A DNA stretch of 64,000 nt from a virus: positions 1 to 64,000 of IMG/VR virus record IMGVR_UViG_3300027861_000022. One strand, 5' to 3'. Numbering within the stretch: position 1 is the stretch's first letter; each line of letters begins with the position of its first letter. Both the position numbers and the translations under genes were made by a program. Below the pieces are notes generated by a model. The model saw only the letters and a list, made by a program, of their open reading frames with translations, searched no databases and was not told where the DNA came from. Positions 6,868-12,411 of the stretch are shown one piece after another.

Positions 6868-7473
6868 TCATTTGACTTTCGGAGCTTTCTTGAGCCAGCG
6901 CTCTTGAATTTCAATTGTTCGAGATTCTCCAAATGGCAAAATTGTGTAGCCCTTGGCGCCTTTGGCAGCGGAGCGAATAGGTCCATCGGTTGAAACCACC
7001 ATAGCAATTCGGTCGCGAAACGCATAAGCGTGTGACCGAGCGGTCTTGCGCACTTTTACCAGAGAGCCAGCGGGATAAAGCGCGTCCGCAGCCATGATTG
7101 TAAGCACCTTTTGGACGTACTTATTTTCAACCATCTTGCGATAAAGCTTTTCGCTTGGAATATAAGTTTCTTCCTCCATAATTGTCTTGGCGGCATCGCC
7201 AAAATAGGGAGGATTCAAAAGATAATATTCTGCGGCGACTTTTAGCTTGCGCGCCTTTTCCTCGTTCCAGTCGTCCTTCCAGGCTTTTTGTGAAGCGATG
7301 ACCGCCGGACTAAAACGAGCCTCCATCCTCTCAAACGCCGACCACTGTTTGTCGCTAAGGCGTCCCCATTTCTTGCAGCTTCCCTGCAAGCTTTCGGCGA
7401 ACGAGCGAGAAGAGCCGTTCAAATCTTTGTTTTCAAGTAGTTTTTCAATTCGGGCGGTTTGTTGAGCAGACAT
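6868..7473 (-). CDS. hypothetical protein, helical N-terminus and beta-rich C-terminus
   Basis: 201 residues. The first 110 residues are predicted helical and charged (ERMEARFSPAVIASQKAWK). The last 60 contain GSLVKVRKTARSHAYAFRDRI, MVVSTDGP and YTILPFGES, a pattern resembling the hydrophobic-strand core of the small GD-box proteins; a GD-like barrel fused to a helical domain is possible. It has its own three-hexamer promoter and a GGAG ribosome binding site. No known family recognised. Confidence 0.75.
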   Translation of the reverse strand: MSAQQTARIEKLLENKDLNGSSRSFAESLQGSCKKWGRLSDKQWSAFERMEARFSPAVIASQKAWKDDWNEEKARKLKVAAEYYLLNPPYFGDAAKTIMEEETYIPSEKLYRKMVENKYVQKVLTIMAADALYPAGSLVKVRKTARSHAYAFRDRIAMVVSTDGPIRSAAKGAKGYTILPFGESRTIEIQERWLKKAPKVK

Positions 7474-7498
7474 GCTAACTCCATTAGGTTATGTATAC

Positions 7499-7553
7499 AT
7501 TATACAGGGTTTTTAGGCTTAAGTCAATGGTTATATTGTCAAGAGAATGTCAA
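7499..7553 (-). promoter_or_regulatory. three-hexamer early promoter
   Basis: -10 TATAAT at 7499-7504, 17-bp spacer, -35 TTGACT at 7522-7527, TTGACA at 7537-7542, TTGACA at 7548-7553 (offsets 15 and 11). The distal hexamer overlaps the stop of the upstream gene, as at 2669-2674 and 11486-11491. Confidence 0.85.
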
Positions 7554-7792
7554 GTCATCAAAAACACGGTGGCTCCTAGCATATGGACACTTTTATCAAG
7601 ATATAAAGTACACATCTCGCCTGCCTTTACATGGAGGGTTCGGGGCCAAGAGAGCAAAGTGAAACATTTATAAGACGCCTCGCCATCTGAATTTTTCCTC
7701 TTGCTAACTAAAATATGCCTTTGATTACTCCGGTCGCTAACTACGGCGAATTCATCACCGATTTTTAATTCTTTTGGCCTTATAACTTTCAT
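7550..7792 (-). CDS. GD-box-like small protein (unknown function)
   Basis: 80 residues beginning MKVIRPKELKIGDEFAVV, then HILVSKRK, YKCFTLLSW and a beta-rich C-terminus. The L-K-I-G-D start parallels the L-K-x-G-Q and F-K-x-G-D starts of neighbouring small genes. It is separated by one base from the gene upstream. Function unknown. Confidence 0.7.
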   Translation of the reverse strand: MKVIRPKELKIGDEFAVVSDRSNQRHILVSKRKNSDGEASYKCFTLLSWPRTLHVKAGEMCTLYLDKSVHMLGATVFLMT

Positions 7793-7793
7793 T

Positions 7794-8075
7794 TTAGCGA
7801 AACCATCCCAGTGTTTTGTCGAAAGACGGGTTTAAAATTACTTTTTCGGGGCCTGGGTGTGGATTCCAGACCCAAAAGCGTTTTTTCTGCGTGCCAATCT
7901 GGTGAAGACCGTGCGGTGCTGGGCCTTCTAAGCCGCTTTTCCTCGCTTGTCCCTTTGACGGGAAAACACCGGCTTCAACGGCCATAAAAGCTAAATCGTC
8001 AGTTTCAACCCGGACAATCGCTTCACCGGTTGCGACTGGACCAAACACAAGTTCAATATCTCGGTCTGAAACCAC
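7794..8075 (-). CDS. hypothetical protein with an S4-like motif
   Basis: The open frame runs up to 8159, but that part lies on the promoter itself. The likely start is GTG 8075, about 50 bases after the predicted transcript start, preceded by AGAGAAGAAAAT. The 93-residue product includes AFMAVEAGVFPSKGQARKSG and then HGLHQIGTQKKRFWVWNP. The S-x-G-x-A-R-K-x-G run resembles an S4-type RNA-binding turn (as in TyrRS and RsuA), but the stretch is too short for firm assignment. No other family recognised. Confidence 0.6.
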   Translation of the reverse strand: MVSDRDIELVFGPVATGEAIVRVETDDLAFMAVEAGVFPSKGQARKSGLEGPAPHGLHQIGTQKKRFWVWNPHPGPEKVILNPSFDKTLGWFR

Positions 8076-8130
8076 ATTTTCTTCTCTTTCAACTACAAAA
8101 TGAAACAAGCAACCCCCAAACTGTATACAC

Positions 8131-8185
8131 ATTATACCAGATAATCGCGATATTGTCAACGATTATATTGTCAAGAGAATGTCAA
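8131..8185 (-). promoter_or_regulatory. three-hexamer early promoter, full consensus
   Basis: -10 TATAAT at 8131-8136, 17-bp spacer, -35 TTGACA at 8154-8159, TTGACA at 8169-8174, TTGACA at 8180-8185 (offsets 15 and 11). All three hexamers are perfect TTGACA. It shows that the downstream gene cannot start at the ATG at 8159. Confidence 0.85.
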
Positions 8186-8207
8186 GACAAGTTAAATAGT
8201 CGCAGGT

Positions 8208-8450
8208 TTACTTTTCCCTCGGATGGACCTGATACCAGCCTGGTCCACACGATTGCGTGCGAACAAGCAGGATAGTTTCCTTTCCATACGATTTTAGAGT
8301 TTTTCGATGGAATTCATCGTATCCGTCGCGACTTCGCAAAAGGTCAGCGGCGCAAACCGAAAACCAAGTTCCGACCGGACCAAAATACAGGTCTTGGCCA
8401 TTGTGGAATTCAAAAGCCTGATTTTCGTTAATGTGAATCGCCTCATTCAT
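8208..8450 (-). CDS. small hypothetical protein
   Basis: 80 residues containing AFEFHNGQDLYFGPVGTWFSV and, near the end, ETILLVRTQSCGPGWYQVHP. The FGPVG phrase resembles VFGPVATG of the next gene, hinting at a distant relationship. It overlaps the upstream gene by 8 bp. No known domain. Confidence 0.65.
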   Translation of the reverse strand: MNEAIHINENQAFEFHNGQDLYFGPVGTWFSVCAADLLRSRDGYDEFHRKTLKSYGKETILLVRTQSCGPGWYQVHPREK

Positions 8451-8661
8451 TTTCTTTTCCTCTGTTGACGATTTTCCACTCGTCTCCGTGGTTGTTTACC
8501 CATAGAGTTGTTCCGTTTAAACGCCGGTTAACCGGCGCATAAGTACAATGAATGACCACTTTATGATAAAATTTGTTGAATTCGCTAGTTTTAAAGCCGA
8601 CAACTATTCCCTCCAATTTGTTTGATTTGTGACGGATGAAATCGCCCTTTTTAAGTTCCAT
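8443..8661 (-). CDS. GD-box family protein (unknown function)
   Basis: 72 residues beginning MELKKGDFIRHKSNKLEGIVVGF, then KVVIHCTYAP, NGTTLWVNN and DEWKIVN. It has the full family order: K-x-G-D-hydrophobic-I, H-K, I-V-V-G, and a final W-K-I-V. Overlaps with both neighbours suggest translational coupling. Confidence 0.75.
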   Translation of the reverse strand: MELKKGDFIRHKSNKLEGIVVGFKTSEFNKFYHKVVIHCTYAPVNRRLNGTTLWVNNHGDEWKIVNRGKENE

Positions 8662-8887
8662 ATTGGCCGCCTTTAAACAATTTGCAAGCCTTGTGCATGA
8701 GCACAGTGGGCCTGTAAAATTTTCTATGAAGTGACCAGGTGGACGCTTCAGAGTAAAACAGATAGTAAGTATAACCGGCGCCGTGTTTCTCGATAATTAT
8801 GCTCCTGCTTCCATAGCTGTCGACGACAATTTGTCCTATCTCAAACAACAGTTTCAACGCGCCAAATCTTGTCAAGAGGGTCGACAT
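8651..8887 (-). CDS. GD-box family protein, start uncertain
   Basis: The frame reaches ATG 8887, but the family signature begins at LKLLFEIGQIVVDS, then RSIIIEKHG and TYYLFYSEA. Translation from the in-frame TTG at 8857 would give MKLLFEIGQIVV, which aligns with MKFKPGDLV of its relatives and leaves only a 17-bp overlap with the upstream gene. Function unknown. Confidence 0.65.
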   Translation of the reverse strand: MSTLLTRFGALKLLFEIGQIVVDSYGSRSIIIEKHGAGYTYYLFYSEASTWSLHRKFYRPTVLMHKACKLFKGGQYGT

Positions 8888-9101
8888 CCTCCTTGGTTAA
8901 TAGCCAAGTATCCACAAGTCCCGGTTCCCAATAACTATTACCGCGCCCCTTATCGTCACCGGCATATACACAAAATGCTTCTACCTCGCTCGACCAGCGA
9001 TATGACCCCTTGTGGACGGGTTTGTGAGGAGTCGCCTCAACAATTATCCAAACGGAGTTTGTTGGTACGTGAGTTACTAAATTTCCAGGCTTAAACTTCA
9101 T
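8841..9101 (-). CDS. GD-box family protein, paralogue of 2345-2596
   Basis: 86 residues beginning MKFKPGNLVTHVP, then WIIVEATP, EAFCVYAGDD, GLVDTWLLTKED and IWRVETVV. Each block has a counterpart in the protein at 2345-2596. Its ATG overlaps the last 11 bases of the small acidic gene upstream. Function unknown. Confidence 0.75.
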   Translation of the reverse strand: MKFKPGNLVTHVPTNSVWIIVEATPHKPVHKGSYRWSSEVEAFCVYAGDDKGRGNSYWEPGLVDTWLLTKEDVDPLDKIWRVETVV

Positions 9102-9270
9102 GATTTAAAATATCTTCGTCAAGCTGTTCCTGTATCCATTCTGGACATTCTTCGTCAGCATCCATCGGCATCGGGTCATAAGAACCGCCGAAATCATACG
9201 ATTCTTCATAGAATTCCTCTGAAGATATGGTCATAAGGTCGTTTATCGCGGGGTCGTTTGAGTATGGCAT
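9091..9270 (-). CDS. 59-residue acidic protein
   Basis: The frame begins MPYSNDPAINDLMTISSEEF, continues with many D, E and Y residues (EESYDFGGSYDPMPMDADEE) and ends PEWIQEQLDEDILNHEV. AGGAG lies seven bases before the ATG. It is the first gene after the permuted tRNA-like element and overlaps the next start by 11 bp. The strongly acidic composition is that of DNA-mimic or small inhibitor proteins, but this is only a compositional hint. Confidence 0.6.
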   Translation of the reverse strand: MPYSNDPAINDLMTISSEEFYEESYDFGGSYDPMPMDADEECPEWIQEQLDEDILNHEV

Positions 9271-9310
9271 TTCTGCTCCTGTTTGGTTTGGTTTGATTGG
9301 TAAGATAAAA

Positions 9311-9391
9311 TAGGGCGAGCGTGCTACCTAGCAACACTTCACAACTGGTCCCTTGGTCGTGACAGGATTTGAACCCGCGCCCCTCGCCCTA
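9311..9391 (-). ncRNA. circularly permuted tRNA-like element in a 5' leader
   Basis: Read on the minus strand: TAGGGCGAG (9391-9383), four bases, T-stem GCGGG, T-loop TTCAAAT, CCTGT, then CACGACC-A (9361-9354). After eight bases come GTTGTG (9345-9340), AA, D-stem GTGT, loop TGCTAGGTA, GCAC, G and CTCGCCCTA (9319-9311). GTTGTG pairs with CACGAC as an acceptor stem, and the outer 9-mers pair as an extended anticodon stem. The result is a tRNA with its 3' half encoded before its 5' half. Departures from tRNA are no T at position 8, an A-C mismatch at 1-72, no CCA in register and no defined anticodon. The -10 box lies 12 bases upstream, so the RNA begins almost at the first helix. TTTTATC follows the last helix, so it could also act as an attenuator. 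Confidence 0.5.
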
Positions 9392-9402
9392 TTTGTATAT
9401 AC

Positions 9403-9457
9403 ATTATACCAGAATTTTCCGGTTAGGTCAAGGATTAAATTGTCAAGAGAGTGTCAA
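9403..9457 (-). promoter_or_regulatory. three-hexamer early promoter
   Basis: -10 TATAAT at 9403-9408, 17-bp spacer, -35 TTGACC at 9426-9431, TTGACA at 9441-9446, TTGACA at 9452-9457 (offsets 15 and 11). The predicted transcript start near 9396 is about five bases before the tRNA-like element. Confidence 0.85.
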
Positions 9458-9463
9458 CAACTT

Positions 9464-9718
9464 TTAAAAGTAATCTTTCAGAGTTTTAATCTCGCCGTAC
9501 TCTTTCTGAAAGTTAGCTCGGTCTTCTTCATCCTCGAATCGGATGACTGAAACGTCTTCGCCGAGTGAGCCGGTTACGCCAAAGTGCTTGGGTGGGGAGT
9601 TATCCCCGCCCCGATCTTCTACGCAGTCTGGACACTCATTGATATATCCTCCGACGAGGCGCTTTTGGCGCGAGTTAACATTGAATTCTATTTCACAGTG
9701 TTTACAAGTTTTAATCAT
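9464..9718 (-). CDS. small zinc-ribbon-like protein
   Basis: 84 residues with C-x2-C (TCKHCEIEF) near the N-terminus and C-x2-C (NECPDCVED) about 22 residues later, a treble-clef or zinc-ribbon spacing. The C-terminal half is acidic and ends IKTLKDYF. It follows the tRNA-Ile gene. Zinc-binding is inferred from the four cysteines; function unknown. Confidence 0.7.
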   Translation of the reverse strand: MIKTCKHCEIEFNVNSRQKRLVGGYINECPDCVEDRGGDNSPPKHFGVTGSLGEDVSVIRFEDEEDRANFQKEYGEIKTLKDYF

Positions 9719-9745
9719 GATTTACCTTTATGGTTCTGGGTTAAA

Positions 9746-9821
9746 TGGTACGCTAGGGTGGATTTGAACCACCGACCAATCGCATATAAGACGACTGCTC
9801 TCACCCCTGAGCTACTAGCGT
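9746..9821 (-). tRNA. tRNA-Ile (anticodon UAU)
   Basis: A complete 76-nt cloverleaf with encoded CCA. Acceptor stem ACGCTAG/CTAGCGT; TA at positions 8-9; D-arm GCTC-AGGGGTGA-GAGC; anticodon stem GTCGT/GCGAT around loop CTTATAT, giving anticodon TAT; variable loop TGGTC; T-arm GGTGG-TTCAAAT-CCACC; discriminator A. It should read AUA codons directly, without the lysidine modification that the usual bacterial CAU-anticodon isoacceptor needs. Confidence 0.92.
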
Positions 9822-9824
9822 GTA

Positions 9825-9876
9825 TGGTACTCGGAGAGGGATTTGAACCCTCAATCCCATCGGGCGACAGATTTTA
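9825..9876 (-). pseudogene. 3' half of a class II tRNA, Leu(UAA)-like
   Basis: From the anticodon loop onward the sequence is a normal tRNA 3' half: TAAAA (loop positions 34-38), TCTGT, a long variable arm with CCC-GAT-GGG, T-arm GAGGG-TTCAAAT-CCCTC, TCCGAGT, A and CCA. The UAAAA loop and long arm indicate tRNA-Leu(UAA). The matching 5' half should begin ACTCGGA and is not upstream; instead there is a 14-codon frame (9895-9939, with an AGGAG site) and unrelated sequence. It lies 3 bp from the intact tRNA-Ile. It may be a remnant, a trans-assembled half, or part of a split gene. I see no group I intron core nearby. Confidence 0.6.
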
Positions 9877-9951
9877 CTTTGTAACAAACTATCCTCACTT
9901 GGTTCTTTCTGGATGGTTACCTTTTGTATCTTTATTCATTCTTCGCTCTCC

Positions 9952-10257
9952 TTAAATCGCCTTCATTTCTGAAAGAAGGTCTTCATAGTTCTCAATGTAT
10001 CCTCCATTGGTTCTGCCATCCAGTCGGTTTAGTAGATTGATCGAGGATTCACCCGCCCACAAATCATCATCTTTCCATCCGAGAAACTCTTTCACTCCTG
10101 GGAATTCCTTGGTGATTTTGATAATGGTATCATCCAGATCACGGATCTCTTCTGCACTTCGCCTACACAGAGATTTCAGTCTGATTACCTCTTTTTGCAG
10201 ATCTCGCTTTTGTTTTCGGAGTTTATCGATTTGAATGAATACGGTTTCGTCACTCAT
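9952..10257 (-). CDS. coiled-coil small protein
   Basis: About 101 residues beginning MSDETVFIQIDKLRKQKRDL, with heptad-like leucines through residue 55, and a C-terminal half with LLNRLDGRTNGG. ATG 10257 is chosen because AAGGAG lies nine bases before it; a longer frame to 10323 would overlap the upstream gene by 74 bp. No family recognised; probably dimeric through the coiled coil. Confidence 0.7.
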   Translation of the reverse strand: MSDETVFIQIDKLRKQKRDLQKEVIRLKSLCRRSAEEIRDLDDTIIKITKEFPGVKEFLGWKDDDLWAGESSINLLNRLDGRTNGGYIENYEDLLSEMKAI

Positions 10258-10480
10258 TTTCTTCTCCTTTCCCCCAACTTCCAAACTCTTCAATATATTC
10301 TCTTTGAAGTTCAGAGGGGTCAAAATATGAAAGTTGGTCCTTGAACCACCGATATCGTTTATAAACCTCTTTCATCTTGTCAAAAGCAGGATAAGCAACA
10401 TTTTCGTCCAAGCAACCTTCGTTAAAGGCAGCCCGCAACCCTTGTCTAATAGCATCAAATTCTTGTTCAGTGATTTTCAT
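10250..10480 (-). CDS. small hypothetical protein
   Basis: 76 residues, mostly helical by composition (FDAIRQGLRAAFNEG, AFDKMKEVYKRYRWF), ending in acidic residues. It overlaps the downstream start by 8 bp and the upstream microgene by 14 bp. No motif recognised. Confidence 0.65.
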   Translation of the reverse strand: MKITEQEFDAIRQGLRAAFNEGCLDENVAYPAFDKMKEVYKRYRWFKDQLSYFDPSELQREYIEEFGSWGKGEENE

Positions 10481-10565
10481 TTTCTTCTACCTGCAACACA
10501 ATAAACGTGGCGCGCTTCAGTTTATAGCAACCGCCTGTCTTTAGGTCTTCAAGTTCAAGCTTCAT
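10467..10565 (-). CDS. 32-residue GD-box-like microprotein
   Basis: The frame begins MKLELEDLKTGGCYKLKRAT and ends FIVLQVEENENH. The L-K-T-G start and the I-V-L-Q-V-E-E strand match the first third of the larger paralogues upstream (SLKPGQMLRYS then WILLEE), so this looks like a truncated or minimal family member. Its start overlaps the upstream stop by 11 bp, as in the rest of the operon. Confidence 0.5.
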   Translation of the reverse strand: MKLELEDLKTGGCYKLKRATFIVLQVEENENH

Positions 10566-10773
10566 GTTTCACCAAATCGCAGGTGCGTAATCCAGTCCTA
10601 TCGCCAGCGGTCCATGATTCATGAGAGGAGAAGACGATATACGAATTCCAGATTCGATGCTTGACAACGAGATAGTCAGTGTCCAGTCCAACCCCAAGGA
10701 GGATGACCGTACTTCCCTCAAGTCCGCCACGAAGAACGGTTCTTAATTGTCCTGCTTTAAGCTCGTCTTTCAT
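10555..10773 (-). CDS. GD-box-like small protein (LKxGQ subgroup)
   Basis: 72 residues beginning MKDELKAGQLRTVLR, then STVILLGVG, YLVVKHRIW and YIVFSSHES. The L-K-A-G-Q start groups it with the two larger LKPGQ proteins upstream. It shares a 4-bp overlap with its upstream neighbour. Function unknown. Confidence 0.68.
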   Translation of the reverse strand: MKDELKAGQLRTVLRGGLEGSTVILLGVGLDTDYLVVKHRIWNSYIVFSSHESWTAGDRTGLRTCDLVKHEA

Positions 10774-11042
10774 ACCACCTCCAATGCGAAATCCTGAATG
10801 CTCTTTAAATTAAAAACGAATTCGACCGGTCGGTTTTGTCCAAAGCGCTGCAGTGCATTGTGGCTATCATATATTTGATACATCTTAAACGCTCGGGCGC
10901 CCTGCCATCTTGCCGAGCACGATTCGGCGCCGGGCATTTCCTCCAACAATATCCACAAAGATTCAACGCGCTCCTGCGTTGAATACAATTTTACGGAATA
11001 TCTTAACATTTGCCCTGGCTTTAAGCTATTGATATCTAGCAT
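10770..11042 (-). CDS. LKPGQ-subgroup small protein, paralogue of 11132-11410
   Basis: 90 residues: MLDINSLKPGQMLRYS, VESLWILLEEMPG, RAFKMYQIYDSHNAL and a final FALEVV. The protein at 11132-11410 repeats each block, so this is a recent duplication in which each copy also carries its own three-hexamer promoter. Function unknown. Confidence 0.75.
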   Translation of the reverse strand: MLDINSLKPGQMLRYSVKLYSTQERVESLWILLEEMPGAESCSARWQGARAFKMYQIYDSHNALQRFGQNRPVEFVFNLKSIQDFALEVV

Positions 11043-11068
11043 GGCACAACTCTCTTTTGTATACCTAC

Positions 11069-11123
11069 ATTATACACGCTTTTAGAGAGAAAGTAAAGAA
11101 CTAAATTGTCAAGAGAATGTCAA
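11069..11123 (-). promoter_or_regulatory. three-hexamer early promoter
   Basis: -10 TATAAT at 11069-11074, 17-bp spacer, -35 TTTACT at 11092-11097, TTGACA at 11107-11112, TTGACA at 11118-11123 (offsets 15 and 11). It drives the 11042 to 9952 run of small genes. Confidence 0.85.
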
Positions 11124-11131
11124 GTCGTCTT

Positions 11132-11410
11132 TCATTTGACCTCCAGCGTGAAGCTGCTGGAATTATGCGGACCAAAACAATAACTGACATTACAGTTGGT
11201 GTCGATGGAGTTTCTGCTATCGTATAGATGATATAGTTTAAACGTTCGGCGTTCGCCAGATTCGATTTGCTGCTGATGGAGCAGAACATCGCCGGCTGGG
11301 TGTTCCTCTTCCTCCAGCAATATCCATAAAGATTCTATCTTAGGTTCATTGTTGAATCCGGCAGAATATTTAATTATCTGTCCGGGTTTGAGATTTTTAA
11401 CGTCTAGCAT
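11132..11410 (-). CDS. LKPGQ-subgroup small protein, paralogue of 10770-11042
   Basis: 92 residues: MLDVKNLKPGQIIKYS, IESLWILLEEEEH, RTFKLYHLYDSRNSI and SFTLEVK. It is clearly homologous to its neighbour across the intervening promoter, with divergence concentrated in the middle loop. Function unknown. Confidence 0.75.
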   Translation of the reverse strand: MLDVKNLKPGQIIKYSAGFNNEPKIESLWILLEEEEHPAGDVLLHQQQIESGERRTFKLYHLYDSRNSIDTNCNVSYCFGPHNSSSFTLEVK

Positions 11411-11436
11411 GATACAGTCCTCTTTTCTATACCTAT

Positions 11437-11491
11437 ATTATACAGTATTTTCAGGTCTGTGTCAATGATTAAATTGTCAAGAGAATGTCAA
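11437..11491 (-). promoter_or_regulatory. three-hexamer early promoter
   Basis: -10 TATAAT at 11437-11442, 17-bp spacer, -35 TTGACA at 11460-11465, TTGACA at 11475-11480, TTGACA at 11486-11491 (offsets 15 and 11). The distal hexamer supplies the TGA stop codon of the gene upstream. Confidence 0.85.
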
Positions 11492-11652
11492 GAACTTTTA
11501 TTTATAATTTGATGATGCTTGTTCAGAAAAATAATAAAATCAACCAGAGCATCACTAACCTCTTTCTTATAAAAAAGAGTCGCTATATGGTCTGCCCTCC
11601 TCTTTTCTTCCCTTAGAAGCTGGAGAATCAAGGCTTGCGTTTCATATTGCAT
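11488..11652 (-). CDS. 54-residue hypothetical protein
   Basis: The frame begins MQYETQALILQLLREEKRRA and ends FIIFLNKHHQIINKSS. It is predicted almost entirely helical, with basic clusters. Its start overlaps the upstream stop by 11 bp, the same geometry as neighbouring gene pairs, and its stop lies in the distal promoter hexamer. No family recognised. Confidence 0.55.
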   Translation of the reverse strand: MQYETQALILQLLREEKRRADHIATLFYKKEVSDALVDFIIFLNKHHQIINKSS

Positions 11653-12037
11653 AAATTACCCCATGAGGTGTGAAGTAATCCATAGAATATTCGTCAGTTA
11701 TATAGCCTCGAATGGCGCTCATCGTTCGCGTCTCTGGTTGCCTCCAGGTGGCTGGGCGAAAGACAGCGCCGTCTTTTCGGCGTATAAACGCATAAACCGT
11801 CGACGAGGCACCTCCCCAATCATTTCTATTTTCAAGAATAAGTTTAAAATAAACTCGGCCTTTCGAAAATGTCACGACCGGAGGGCGCAATTCTGTCAAA
11901 AAAGACTTTCCAACTATTTTCACATGAGCGGTCGGATAATATTTTTCGTAATTTAAATCAACCCTTTCCTGAATTTTCAGCAGCAGAGCCGCAAGGGCAT
12001 GCTCGATTTCAAGCTCGGAATAATTTGTGTCTTCCAT
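11642..12037 (-). CDS. hypothetical protein
   Basis: 131 residues. The N-terminal third is helical (LEIEHALAALLLKIQERVDL); the rest is beta-rich, with VYFKLILENRND, VYAFIRRKDGAVFRPATWR and a final HGVIYAI. An AAGGAG site precedes the ATG at a good distance. It is the first gene after the single-hexamer promoter at 12077-12105. Function unknown. Confidence 0.7.
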   Translation of the reverse strand: MEDTNYSELEIEHALAALLLKIQERVDLNYEKYYPTAHVKIVGKSFLTELRPPVVTFSKGRVYFKLILENRNDWGGASSTVYAFIRRKDGAVFRPATWRQPETRTMSAIRGYITDEYSMDYFTPHGVIYAI

Positions 12038-12076
12038 TGTACAAACTCCTTGAACAAATTTATTATATTATACTAT

Positions 12077-12105
12077 ATAATATCACTTTTTTACCCATTT
12101 GTCAA
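12077..12105 (-). promoter_or_regulatory. sigma-70-type promoter
   Basis: -35 TTGACA at 12100-12105, 17-bp spacer, -10 TATTAT at 12077-12082, with a second TATAAT just downstream. It lacks the two upstream hexamers of the early-gene class. It drives the gene at 11642-12037. Confidence 0.75.
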
Positions 12106-12113
12106 GTAATTTC

Positions 12114-12410
12114 TTAAATTTCTGCTGGCTCCGTGACGCGAACAAGCTCGGGAAATACCGGCACGTCCGAGGCAGATTGACGAATAACAACCACCTTTTG
12201 AGCGTAAAATGAGAATAAAGTAATTTTCCTTGTCACAAAAGTAGCGTAATCGAGTCCAGTCAAATCGTCATACGAGCAATAGGGATAATCCATATAACCT
12301 ATTTGCGCAAATTCCTCACACTCAATAACGAGTCCATAATAATATTCCACATCAGCTACGAACGCTTTCCACCTTACAATATCTCCGCGTTTGAAAGATG
12401 GGGCTGACAT
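12114..12410 (-). CDS. GD-box family protein (unknown function)
   Basis: 98 residues beginning MSAPSFKRGDIVRWKAF, then YYGLVIECEEF, a FVTRKITLFSFYAQKVVVI beta stretch and a polar end. The F-K-R-G-D-I-V start and L-V-I-E strand place it in the small-protein family. It is separated by a single base from the nucleotidyltransferase gene upstream. Confidence 0.72.
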   Translation of the reverse strand: MSAPSFKRGDIVRWKAFVADVEYYYGLVIECEEFAQIGYMDYPYCSYDDLTGLDYATFVTRKITLFSFYAQKVVVIRQSASDVPVFPELVRVTEPAEI

Positions 12411-12411
12411 T

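Noticed and set aside
8191-8200. ACTATTTA match at 8191-8200 as another late motif
   Set aside because: It lies upstream of a complete early promoter and far from the gene start; similar matches occur by chance inside coding regions (for example near 41920 and 60575).
9311-9391. A normal tRNA or tmRNA gene
   Set aside because: The T-arm precedes the D-arm, there is no anticodon loop and no tag reading frame, and the acceptor strands are in the wrong order for either. It is reported instead as a permuted tRNA-like element with doubt.
9825-9876. Phage attachment site (attP) derived from a tRNA 3' end
   Set aside because: No integrase or repressor is visible and the gene content is that of a lytic myovirus.
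9895-9939. 14-codon frame with strong ribosome binding site
   Set aside because: Real RBS-like sequence, but the frame is too short to call as a gene without translation data; mentioned under the half tRNA.
9825-9951. Group I intron in tRNA-Leu(UAA)
   Set aside because: The break point matches the classic intron position, but only about 75 bp separates the half tRNA from the next gene, no group I core is recognisable and no 5' exon is seen upstream.
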